Origin: Talinum fruticosum
Lineage: Eukaryota; Streptophyta; Magnoliopsida; Caryophyllales; Talinaceae
Length of the DNA stretch: 64,000 nt
Direction of reading: 5' to 3'
NCBI GenBank assembly: GCA_021018815.1
Contig: JAITYX010000002.1
Coordinates: 10,261,001 to 10,325,000, forward strand
In this document: piece by piece, positions 53,601 to 64,000 of the stretch
Layout of the letters: the number at the start of each line of letters is the position of its first letter
Position numbering within the stretch: the first letter of the stretch is position 1
The notes under the pieces: model-generated
Told to the model about the DNA's origin: nothing
Database searches by the model: none
Seen by the model: only the letters and a program-made list of their open reading frames with translations
Translations under genes and position numbers: made by a program

Positions 53601-56600
53601 TTTAAAAAGTCAAACTGTCTATTACTCCACAACAAGAGAAGTTGAGGACATTCCAGTGAGACAATATTGTTTCGCTCCACTATGATCTAAAGGAAAAAAT
53701 GTTGTCCAAAAATAACTTCGTCAAACACTCGAAACGCCCCCTCCCTGTGGGCTTGCAACGAAATGATCTTACATGATTGTCATCAAATATCACATCTTGG
53801 CAAGATGTAGGAGTACAGATCCTTGAAATTTGCTCTGCAGCCAGTAGGTTCCACACATATAAACTTTGACCACTACCACATGCCTGAGAAAGTGAAAAGT
53901 GTTGTTTAGTAAACATTTAAGTGAGGCATGATTCATCCTACAGATATAGTGCACATATTAATAATTGGGGGAACAATTACTTTTCCAACACATACACTCG
54001 AATAAGATAGGGAAGTAGTAAATACAATCTAAAACACAAAGTTTTTTCTCTTTTGGGTTCCCACAACAACACCACTCCAAATGTGGCTCTCACTTCTACG
54101 AGTTTGAAGAGAGACCCATAGGTAGACAGTCTTACCCCGGTCTGTAGACAATATTGTTTTACAATTCCAAGAAAATTATCAATTGTATTGTTTTTATACT
54201 AAAGAGTGTCTTACCATATTCATGATTTTTAAAGAAATAAGGATAACAGCCCATCTGAAACAGTGGAACATGGATCTGGAGAAACACGGTAGATTTACTT
54301 CCCCAAAACACAGCACAAAAGAAAACAGAGGCGCACCCGCCGGGAGTGTCAAACAAATAACTTTCGGAAAGTTGGAGGACAAGAAAAATTGAAGGTATTA
54401 GTCCAAAATTCCTAAAGCTTGGTATACGACTTCGAAAATTCCATATACTTGAAAATGGTGTTCAATTAATTACAGTGAGGTACCTTAGTGATATTGAGAC
54501 TATTTTTGTCAAAGTTTTAAAAACACAAATAAAGGTCCTTTTATCTCAATGCCTGCATTCTTGACAAACCTATTGTGGCCATCCTCTTAGCCAAATGTAT
54601 GAAATGTATTAACTCTAAGTGCATCTCTTTGTGAATTTTTTAACGGGTTCTTTTTATCTATGAAATATCTGAACTCTAAAATATAAGTTCTTTTTTACTT
54701 TTAAAAAGTTTTTTTGTTTTCTTATTTTTCTCTAGATTAAATAAGATATGAAATTTTAATAGGTTATTCAAACTCAAGAACTTAAGAGTAGTTTTAACTA
54801 AATAAAAAAATTCATTTACCCCGTGAGGTTTTGGTAAATGTTTTTTCTGACCCTGAACTTTTCAAATTATTATTTATCTTCCTTCACCTTTATGTCAAAT
54901 TATCATAAATCCCCAAAATTTCACCTTTGTGGAAACATGCAACTATTGAAGCTACTATTGATGACTTATGGCTATAATGACGACAATTTATGGTCGAGAT
55001 CTCACCGAAAATGGCAAACTTGAAATTTTTAAGAGGGAAGAGAGAGAGGAACATGCACAAGTAGTTGTGAGCGAAGAAGCGCCAAACAATGGGCAAAGTA
55101 GTGTTATCAAAGGACAGCGAATGCCTCGGGTTGGGTTTTCATATTAGGGGAATGGTTCGTGGGCTGCCAGGGGATGGGTAGAGGGGAAAAGGGTGTAATT
55201 AATTTTTAGTACCCCGGCGTATGTGACATTCATTTTTTAGGGCCTCACCTTTTTTTACCTAATTTTAAAGTACCTTCACCGTTAGGAGCGTGAACATTAA
55301 TGGGATAAAGATTTAAAATTTCGATGAGTGAACAATTTAGGCAACAAATGGTCAGATGGATTACCATTAATACCCTTAAATGCATATAGGTCAAAATATA
55401 AAAGCTAAAGCCCTCCTCTCCTTTTCATTTCCACCATTTTTGAAGTTTGAAGCTCTCTTCCTTTACCTGAAACCTAAATCGTGGACTCCATTGTCGAGGA
55501 GGCAAGGTAAGTGTTGCTTTTTAATTTTCGTGAACAAGCTATATCGAGAGTTATGAACAGTTGAGAATCTCATAAATCAAATATCTCGTGAACGGCGATA
55601 ACCGCTAGAACCCTCATCAGTTGCCACCAATTTTGAGCTAATTGAGGCTGCAACAACATTATCACAGCCTAATTTGTATTTGGAACCCAAAATCTCAGAC
55701 CCTTCAACCTTCTTTTCGCAAATTGGAGAGGACTCAACCGCTCCTTATGAGGATGATGGAGAAAAGAATCAACAGGTTTTTTTGACAAACAAATCTCTGT
55801 AGCTTCTTGGCATTCAAATGCCACAAAAGAATCTTCCTATCCCATAAAAAAAATTCAATCCAGTAACTAAAACCCAGAAGCTTTGCAACACCAACAAGGC
55901 TCAAACAAACCCAATTGTCATTTAATCTCAAAAATCAATGAAACCCAGAAATTGTAGAGCAATATAACAATCTGAAATGAACTAAGACAAACCCACAAAC
56001 CAAACCCAGAAATTGTTGAAAAAAATTAAACGTGGGCAAGAAAGATCTAACGAAATTTGCGGGATAACGAAAGGCAATTCGAGAAAACAATGGGCAAACT
56101 CTGAAAAAAATTATGAAACAAAATCACAGAGAGAAAAAACTAGATGAATTAACAAAAGGGATTACACAGAAAATAGAGGTCGTGAACATGGATACCTGAA
56201 AAAGAAAACATCGGTGTTTGCAGCGAAGGTCTGTGCTAGAGATTGGGCAAATGAATGGCGCACGAGAGAGTGAGAGAGAGAGCGCGAAGGTATGTGCTGG
56301 AGATCGGGCAAGGGAATGGTGCACAAGAGGGGAATAAGAGAGAGAGAGAAGGGGGAGCACACAATAAAAAATTACGAAGGGTATCATCGTCTACTCACTT
56401 ACTTACCGGAGTTAAGGCCCTATTTTATACAAGTTCAAACGGTAAAGGTACCCTAAAATTAGGTAAAAAAGGTGAGGCCCTAAAATGAATGTCACATACG
56501 TTAGGGTACTAAAAATTAATTACACGGGAAAAAGGTCATAGAAAAGGGGCATTTTTATAATTTTAATTCTTATGATAATGGGGTGAGAATGTCAAGAGAA

Positions 56601-59600
56601 GTAAAAATAATTCGAAAAATTCTTGGTAGGAAAAAACATTTACTGAAACCTCAAGGAGGGTAAATGAAAACTTTTCATAAACTAAAGGATAACTTCAAGT
56701 AATTAATAGGCTGATCTTTATTTGAACTCCTTTTTAAATGGAAGTAGGAATGAATCTTTGATGGAAAGAAAATGTTAGGCTCCTTGGTAATACTTTCTAA
56801 AGCTGGTGAGCAAGGAGACAGAAGGCTTCGTTCTTACTTTTATGCATGCTAAGAATGATTGCGGCAGTTAGAGGGAAGACGGGGACAGGAACTGCAATAA
56901 TTCTAGTTCCCCCACTGCTGACATTTACTCATGAAGGGAGATTAGTACAAATAACGATCAGGAAATGCAGTTGTACTAAAGTAGATAAGATAAGGAATGA
57001 ATTAATGAGAGACATTCCAAAGTGTATAAGATGCAGGAAGTGAGGCTCAAATGGTTCTCACAGGTGCAGTCATATGCAGGAGTAAAAAGTTGCAAGAAGA
57101 TCACCATTTTGCATAGTTAGGGAGGGGAGTGGAAGACCCAAGACGAACTGGAATTTGCCCTCATTCACCCTTTGCCATTCACCACTAGACTCCCCATAGC
57201 CCTTTGCTGCTGTGCCTATAGCTCACTAGAACCACTGGTGGTCAATTTCAGCCAAGCAACAACTAATGGATAACCTACAACAATCAGCACAGGGCATTCC
57301 TAGTGATCGTGAGCCCGATCCCAAAATTTTTGTAACAGCATACCTCTTTTGATTTTTTTAAGATTCGAAAATACTAATTAATCAATATGGGTTTCCACAT
57401 TAAGACTTTCAGGGATTTTTATACAGAACTATGCATAAATTTTGACAAATTGTGGTCTGGGACCCCTTTGCATTCAAGACAGTCACTACACATGCAGTGC
57501 CACCCAAATAAAAATGATAACAGCAAATCATAAAAATAGAAATAACAATAATAACATCATTAATAACAATTACAATAAAAGGCGATAAAAGTAACATTTA
57601 TAACAAAAAAAAAAACAATAATAGTATTGCATGTTTCACTAGTTCAACTATTAAACTATCCTCATGCTGGTCCATTAACCTTCTCAATAGCAGAATACCA
57701 TTATTTATGGCACTTCGCACATATGTATCAACCTCAAGACATTAATAAAATCAGACACAATCCCAAATATTCAGAGAGCCCAGAATTATGAATCTTACCA
57801 GCCAGCTCCCACTTGCATCAAGAGCAACGCACCGTACACATGAAATTTCTTCGAGACCCTTATTATCTCGCTGAGGAGATATCACCTGAACGCACTTTCC
57901 ATTTCTGCAGTCTAACAAGATTAACAAGCATACTTATTAATAACAAATTCAATAAAGAAGACCAAAATGTTCCACAGAAAAAGAAGGGAGCATTGTAGTA
58001 GCTGAGTAAGAGGTATCATCATACCCCATATTCTTGCAGTTCCATCCTCTGAACCAGTTATGATCTGAAAAGCAATGATAAGAAAATTCGCATATGAAAA
58101 CCAGTATTCTTCTTCTATGTTTGAAGCAGATAGATGATGATTTTACAGGAGACCAGTTAGTTGTAAACATTTGTGAGTGATATTGTCCAGAAAAATCAAC
58201 CACAGAGATCAAAATAGCCCAGAAGTCCATGACTGGAATATCTACACAAAAAGAAGATTTAATGTCCTAGTCCTAGATTGTCATATCTTGCAGAAATTCT
58301 TTGCAAATTAAGGTGATATGTCTTGACAATAGAATACTCAAGAATACCACAAGCACAACAGCAGAAGTTCAAACATGACAAATAATAGATTGAATTCTTA
58401 CTGTTACTAAAAAGGGAGCCAAAATCCTGCCCTGACCCAAGCAGGGGAAGGGGAGATGCCACACAATAGCCAATTTGTTCATACACATGCATGTGTTCAG
58501 TAAATGTTACAAATGGGATGTTCATTTGGATTCTAGTCTGGTTAACTTCATTGGGTCATGCTTTGGGGTCCCTAAATTTCTAGGGGTTCCAATCAATTAG
58601 AGATATCTCTACAGATCAAGGATAAGGTATGATTACATTTCTTAGAAGCTGTACAAGTATACTTTCACAATACTTAATGTCGAACCCCTGATTTCACCCT
58701 TGAAATTGAGTTGCCTTCATTAAGGTATGGATCAAGTATAATTTTAGTCATTGTCTATTTGCCAATCAGATCAGTATTGCGGCTATTCCAAATGTAGTGG
58801 TGGCTAGGGGGTACTTTCATTTTGCTCCTCTTTTCTTTTTTTTTCTTTCTTTTTTTTCCTTTTTGGGTTTTTTTGGGGGGGCAGAGGCAGGGGTTTTCAG
58901 CATTTCTTGTGTATTCAGGGGAATAATAAGACATGATGCATCAATAAATACTCCATCTTCAGCATTACTAACTAGTCAGGTTGCTTGATTGATGTAACAA
59001 TGATCAAAGCAAGTTAACAATTCTCTTTTTCGTAGGAGTGGTAATATCATCTTCTCTCTCTCTTTTTTTCCCTTTTATGGGAAGTGGGGTATATGCCCAG
59101 GGAAAATTACAATTTACCTGATTGCTGCACTCACGAGCAACAATGCAATGTAAGTAGTCTGAGTGCCCCTTGTAACTCATCTTAATTTTGCCCATCTCCT
59201 GTAATGAATGCAGAGGAATGGGGTTGGAAGAACTGATCAAATACAAGGAGGAGGAGCCAGGGAAAAGGAGTATCTGGGAGCATTACGATCAAAATATCTT
59301 CCTACTGGGTGGGGGAGGGGAGGTGCAGACAATATGTGAGTCTGTGACATTTACAATGATGACCAAAATAGTTTTCAGCTTAGCATACAAGGATACATCC
59401 AAAAACAATTAATAAAATTGTCCATATAAGGACAAAAAAAAGTGCTAAAAAAATCAAACAAAAACGTACATACCAAATCCCAGCAGTATGCACAAGAGTC
59501 ACCAGCAGCAACAAATATTGATCCTCCCTGATTTGGAAGAAAAAGAGAGCAAGGTGTTTGTTACAGAGCTGAAAGGCTTAACATACTAATATATGTCAAT

Positions 59601-62109
59601 AATGAATTAGAAAAAGACATAAATTTAATTAAGACAACAAAACGATTAAATTTAATTAAGACAACTTGAAGCAAGTCAGTTATCAGTAAGCTAAAAGTGC
59701 TATATCCAAAAAAATGTAGATGCTTAGAAGCCATGTACTCAATAGCCAACAGCCCAACATTACAATGTGTATCCCTCAAACAAAAGTTAGAGCTACCAAA
59801 GCCCATCCAGAGTAATAAAGTAATTTGCACAGTCCAGAGAGGGGCAGACAGATTAGTTCAGGAAAATGGGTGTATTAAGCAGATCATAGATCAGTCAACA
59901 TCATAAAACTCAGACTAAACAGGGAACTCGAACCATAGATCTTTGAATCTTGTGTCAAGAAAACATATAATGACTTTAAAATATAAAACACGAAGAAAGA
60001 AAAAGAAGCTTGTAAACCTGGTGGTCAACAGCAATTGCATTGTTCTCGGGGATCGGAGACATAGCAGACCAAGGACCCCTGGAAGAAGATAAGGCAAATA
60101 TCCTTAAGGGAGAATCATAAGAAATGGGGGTACACGCAATACGAACAGAGTGTGGTAGGGATGCCAGTGGAGACATGCAGTGATTTCAGGAAGTCAGAAC
60201 ACCACTATACTGAAAGCCATTTAACAACTATTAAACCCACTTACTTCCAAACTATACCAACGCAAGATTAGAAAAATATCTTCGTAATAACTAACCTGTG
60301 CTGTGGATTCATCAGATCAATAACTGGCTTTATATGGGAGCCTGCACATCCACCCGAGGAAATAGTAGAAATGCTTAGCTAAATATACATTGACCCGTCA
60401 GCAGAGTCAATCTAGATATATTCAAAAACAAATGCCATTAGGCCCATCCTATATCAAGAGTCATGCATAAGCACAACTTATCCATCATTACTCAAAATTA
60501 TGCCATGAAACAAGCGATGTTTAACCATGGGTTTCTCCAGATACTAGAAACTGAAACCATGTGAAAATAGTATAGCATTATCATTTCAACCTGACACTCA
60601 CGTTCACAACTGAAGTCAAACAAGCCAATAGGAACCAATTGATAAGCTTAGCTTCATAAACAAAACATAAAATTCCAGAAACAATGAGAATTTCACCAAT
60701 AAATGGCAAAACGTTGACTAGAAGAAGTCATCCACAGCCTGGAGACTAGAAGCCAAAGAGATCACCTTGTTCATGTATAGGTGTCTCAGATTCTTCAAGA
60801 TCCTTCCATTTCCACCCGCGTATCCGGCCATCGTCTCCACAGCTGCATAGGAAATCCCAAAACATGACCAATAATTCAAACACCATCTTAATTATCTCAT
60901 TAAAATTATCTTATCAAAAAATTATTTCATAAAAACATACCTTACAGATATGTGTTAACTAATGAGAAAATTTCACAAAAAAGAAGAGAAAAATACAGAA
61001 AGATGTTCACTGACCGATACCACCAAGCTCTCCAAGCTACCACATAAAAATGCACTGGAATTCTTCACTAGTATAATTGCCAATTGCTACATCAACACGT
61101 TTCAAAGTTACCTGGGCCATCTTAATTCAAACTAACTAGCTCCCTCCCTCCAACTTTAATTGCATTGGTTTAACTACCTCGAGGTGACCTTTAAAATGTA
61201 ACAATGACAGCAATGACCGCACCAAATTTCACAACTTTTAAAAGCTTAGCAACTACGCCCATCATAACTTCTGATTGATATCCGCATAACCTTACCCATC
61301 ACAGGAACTGCAAGGGCTTTTTTTTTTTTGGTTTTAATTGCCAGGGCATTTTTGAAATAACGGCTTTTTAAAACTCAATAATCTAAGCAAAGTTTTTGAC
61401 CTAAAAATCAAGAAATGCACTAACATTGGAGGGAACAAGAACCACACATAAGGGTTGAACGCGCAAAATTGAGCAAAATCCGGGCAGATATTATACACTA
61501 GTTGATCATCTTTCGCATAGGCAAACAAGCTTTGCAATTTGACAGAATTTTAGTCACCGGTACAAAGACACAAACCTCAATAACAGCGAACCGGGACCAT
61601 CGCCATAAAATTTTACATCATAAGCTGGACCGTCATGAGCTTGAAGAAAGCACCTGGGCTTAGCTGCTAGTATTCTAAAAGGCAACATAAAAACAAAGCA
61701 CTCCATAATTGGATTAAGACAACCTATTTTCCCCAAAATTCGTTAATTAATTAGGCAATGCAACTCACTTCTCAGGGTTGGAATTGCAGTACTGCATCCC
61801 CTGAAAGCATGGACAGAACAGAAGTAAATAATTGCATAAGAAAGAGCAAATTCCAAAGAAGAAGCGAGAAAAGGAGAAAGCGAGACTTACGAGAGAAGAA
61901 AGGAAAGAGGAGAGAGAGTAAGAGGCAACAGAGCCGTCGCTAGCGGCAGCTACGATGATGTCGGGGTTAGGGTTAGGGTTAGGGTTAGGAGACGGAGCGA
62001 AGATTGATCGGAAGAGGGTTCGGCATTGGGTTTCTCTCTCCTGAAGAATGGAGTCTCGATAAGCATCTTCGTCCCAGTTGGTGACGTCCATAGCCATGGC
62101 CATGTCCAT
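50613..62109 (-). CDS. THO6: THO complex subunit 6 / DWA1, WD-repeat protein
   Basis: WD40 protein of the nuclear THO/TREX complex (mRNA export, small-RNA precursor handling). The Arabidopsis protein is also a DDB1-CUL4 adaptor called DWA1 that dampens ABA signalling. Thirteen exons: 62109-61891, 61800-61769, 61674-61576, 60842-60766, 60341-60296, 60078-60018, 59527-59474, 59198-59118, 58064-58025, 57911-57799, 53883-53773, 51883-51767, 50702-50613. All are in phase, 379 residues. Motifs: TNWDEDAYRDSILQERE, CGDDGRIRGWKW, GPWSAMSPIPENNAIAVD, FVAAGDSCAYCWDL, KGHSDYLHCIV, GSEDGTARIW/DCR (a DWD-type WDxR at 236-239), GYGGLLDVISQFGSHLCTF at the end. The start is uncertain among four in-frame ATGs (MDMAMAMDV, 62109 to 62089) and one more distant at 62217. 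A PN dipeptide run (41-49) is encoded by CCTAAC repeats. Introns 10 (3.9 kb) and 11 (1.9 kb) hold transposons. Confidence 0.95.
52360..52954. mobile_element. hAT-like non-autonomous element filled with GACCCGAACCGAA repeats
   Basis: Lies in THO6 intron 11. Its ends are TAGACCTGGCAA (52360-52371) and, inverted, TAGACTTGGCAA (52954-52943), 11 of 12 identical. It is flanked by near-identical 8-base duplications, GTAACATG (52352-52359) and GTAACACG (52955-52962). Eight-base duplications and TAG..TGGCAA-type ends fit the hAT superfamily. The interior is almost wholly a degenerate short tandem array of GACCCGAA and ACCGAA, broken by an AT/T-rich segment at 52,619-52,700. There is no transposase. 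The Arg/Phe/Gly-rich frames it produces are artefacts. Confidence 0.8.
54811..56668. mobile_element. Outer inverted-repeat element, host of the MULE-like element
   Basis: TTCATTTACCCCGTGAGGTT... (54811-54852) is repeated in inverted orientation at 56668-56625 (TTCATTTACCCTCCTTGAGG...), both followed by GTAAATGTTTTTTC. The arms enclose the element at 55193-56525. They suggest an older TIR element with the MULE-like one nested inside it, all within THO6 intron 10. The outer limits are not certain; related low-complexity sequence extends left to about 54,400. Confidence 0.5.
55193..56525. mobile_element. MULE-like non-autonomous element with about 90-base TIRs
   Basis: The left end (55193-55283, GTGTAATTAATTTTTAGTAC...) and the right end (56525-56438 on the other strand, GTGTAATTAATTTTTAGTAC...) are inverted copies about 88-91 bases long with few differences. 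They share ATGTGACATTCATTTT and AGGGCCTCACC. The flanks are near-identical: GGGGAAAAGG (55183-55192) and GGGAAAAAGG (56526-56535), matching the 9-10-base duplications of Mutator-like elements. The 1.15-kb interior has no transposase. It contains CT-rich and GA-rich tracts (56,270-56,350) and leader-like sequence with a GCAAG/GTAAGTG splice-donor look at about 55,507, so it might carry a captured gene fragment. Confidence 0.78.
61963..61989. repeat. GGGTTA tandem inside THO6 exon 1
   Basis: About four tandem GGGTTA units on the plus strand (CCTAAC on the coding strand), encoding PNPNPNPNP in THO6. It resembles telomeric repeat but is a short in-frame coding microsatellite. Confidence 0.92.
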
Positions 62110-63459
62110 TCCCTTCTCTATGCTTCTGTACTCTCCTTCAAACTCCAGAGTCTTTCCCGGTAAACTCGTCCTTCCGATGCTACAGGCACCGGGCCGTAGA
62201 GCTTCTCTTTGGCCCATATAAGTCAGGCCCGCTTATATTACTGGTTTTTTCTGTAAAAATTCTTGTATCATGAACTTAGGTCCATAACGCGATATGGACC
62301 TGGGTCCTGACCCGAAACATGAAACCCCAAATGGTTGAATCGAGGTCGATCTAGCCGGAATTAAATTTATTTATTATTAAAAATTAAATTTATTGGATAA
62401 AAAATCGTGTGATTAAAAGTCAATCCAAACAAAAAAATATCTTACTAAAACTTGATAACAATTTGAAGATAACCTGACTTGTATACCTTATTCAAATGAC
62501 TAAATTACTAAGTCTTAACGATGGAGACCGAAAATAAATAAAATACATTGAGTATAAGGTGAGTTAAGAAAATCGTGAAAAATAAAAAATTTAAATTTAT
62601 TTAATTTACAACTCAAATAAATAATAAAACAAAAATACTATTTATTACTCAATTCTTTTCGGAGATTTTGTTTCTATTTGTATTAGATGGAATAAGTAGT
62701 ATAGTAATCCTATGTTGGAGGAGTTTGGGTAAGTTATAATAGGGATCCAAGCTTCTTAAATTCATAGTCTTTAATTTTAGAGTTGGAATTAAATCTAAAT
62801 TAATTTAACTACAAAAGCCCCCAAAAAAAAAAGATAATTCTAGTAATTACTGTTATTTGAAACTCATCTATGTCCTCAAGAGCAATATGGTTAATGCAAA
62901 TTGCACACAATAGTAAATCTTCGCAAGTCTCTCATTGTATTCACTTATCAAGAACATGAATATCAATTGAAAAAAGCAATTCAAATTAATTAAAAGTTGT
63001 TGGTTCAATCAAGAAAATCATCCTATGAAATTGATTTCTCATTGCTATTTCACCGATTCATTGCCTTGCCTTTGGATAGTCTGAGTGCAGTTTTTTATAA
63101 ATTAGACTCGGTTACAGATTGAACAAATCTTATAAATAAATCTAGTGTGATTCTTAAAGTCGTCTTCTTTTGGTGAACATCGTTACATTTCTCTTCAAGG
63201 ACATAAAAATTAATATTAGTTCATCAACCAAAAAGAAGTTCCATTCATTCATCAAATGACCATATACAATTTTGTGAATTGCACAACAATAATGATGTCT
63301 ACTGCAAGATCATAGTACTGATACATTACATACAAATTAACGTTGCAAAACTCTCATATTTACAGCTTTCTTTTAACAAGCCAATTAATTAGTGGATTAA
63401 AATAGTGGATATATAAGACTATATTTCAATTGAAACATTTGACAGTGAGATTTCCCGGC
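62110..63459. other. Intergenic region between THO6 and the ABCG gene
   Basis: THO6 promoter/5' leader side (62,110-62,300) and AT-rich spacer. No gene, TIR or tandem repeat recognised. Confidence 0.6.
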
Positions 63460-64000
63460 CTATCTCAATTGGAAGTTGAGCGTACGAATGCAGTAGGCAT
63501 ACATGAAGGCGAAAAACGCTGTGAAGCCAACCAAAACCACAGCCACTGGTGCCATAAAGTCGGGATCGTATCCAAAATGGCTTTCAATGTATTGTCTAAT
63601 TGTTGGTTGAGTTGGCATTCCGGTGCCTTCAAGCTTTTGGTTTAGATCACCATACTGTGACACGATCAAACCATAAACCGTCCATGCAACTGGGCAGATC
63701 CAGTAGTACCATATCCACCATTTCGGTATTCTCTGTAATTCATGAATGCATACATCTCATTAGCAACCCTGCATTCTCAGAGAAATTATCGTATAAATTA
63801 TAACATATTTGATATAGATGAACTTACCGGTCTTGGAATGAAGAATCCGGAGAAGAGGTTGAAAAGAGCATAGAAAGCAGCCGCAAAGACTGAGGCCACT
63901 TGGTGATTTGGTGTGATGGACACGGTCATCATTCCGTAGTAAGTGAAGTAGAGGAAGGAGAAGAAAGTGATGAAGAAGAACCAACAGAACTTTGCGGCTG
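63460..64000 (-). CDS. PDR-type ABCG transporter, C-terminal part (ABCG36/PEN3-like)
   Basis: Full-size plasma-membrane ABC exporter of the pleiotropic drug resistance class; only the last 147 residues lie in the window. The last exon is 63732-63460 and the preceding one is 64000-63828 (open at the edge), joined at a clean GT-AG intron (63733-63827). Conserved second transmembrane domain segments: [30 protein letters not shown] / [27 protein letters not shown], and the family terminus [20 protein letters not shown] then QLR. The combination [18 protein letters not shown] and RTLNFQ is typical of the ABCG29/35/36 subgroup. Members export defence compounds, auxin precursors or cadmium conjugates; the substrate here is unknown. 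Confidence 0.93.

Noticed and set aside
61963..61989. Telomere or chromosome end
   Set aside because: There are only about four hexamers, inside a conserved coding exon; the usual plant telomere unit is a heptamer. Single-copy genes lie on both sides.

Overview
The window is nuclear DNA from a flowering plant, most likely a core eudicot. The evidence is spliced genes with GT-AG introns, plant-type L1-LINE and Copia/Gypsy LTR debris, AT-rich intergenic DNA, and seven recognisable plant genes. I worked the exon structures out by eye from reading frames and splice sites. The species cannot be named from the sequence.

Layout: 1-10,100 is a transposon nest. A decayed LINE (about 1,303-3,065 and 8,770-10,100, plus strand) is split by about 5.7 kb of LTR-retrotransposon debris. 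That debris includes a 3.0-kb solo LTR with a perfect 5-bp target duplication (5,548-8,561). A Copia-like LTR remnant abuts the LINE on its left. 10,300-12,340 holds a class-A heat stress transcription factor (HSFA2-like, plus) with a perfect three-unit heat shock element in its promoter. 13,700-17,000 contains a probable small multi-exon gene of unknown function (minus), a MITE and, further right, an RNase H remnant of another LINE. 21,390-24,370 is an IQM-type calmodulin-binding protein gene (plus). 26,239-31,697 is a casein kinase 1-like gene (plus, 14 exons). 35,455-35,829 is a DUF3511 gene (minus). 37,201-46,956 is DGAT1 (minus, 16 exons, 502 codons). 50,613-62,109 is THO6/DWA1, a WD-repeat protein (minus, 13 exons), whose large introns carry an hAT-like and a MULE-like non-autonomous element. 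63,460-64,000 is the C-terminal end of a PDR-type ABCG transporter of the ABCG36/PEN3 kind (minus), cut by the window edge.

The gene order CKL - DUF3511 - DGAT1 - THO6 matches what I recall of the Arabidopsis At2g19470-At2g19430 block. HSFA2 and IQM are also close neighbours on Arabidopsis chromosome 2. These genes do not form a pathway; the order is conserved ancestry. DGAT1 makes seed and stress triacylglycerol, HSFA2 is a heat-response regulator, THO6 belongs to the mRNA-export/DDB1 adaptor system, and the ABCG exports small molecules.

Two genes, IQM and CKL, each carry a single-base deficit in a homopolymer run that breaks an otherwise perfect frame. This is more likely assembly error than two independent mutations. 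I found no CRISPR array, tRNA, rRNA or new biological system. The most informative unusual items are the nested repeats with readable target duplications, the paired frameshifts, an EAR-like motif at the N-terminus of the class-A HSF, and the unrecognised gene at 13.7-17 kb.
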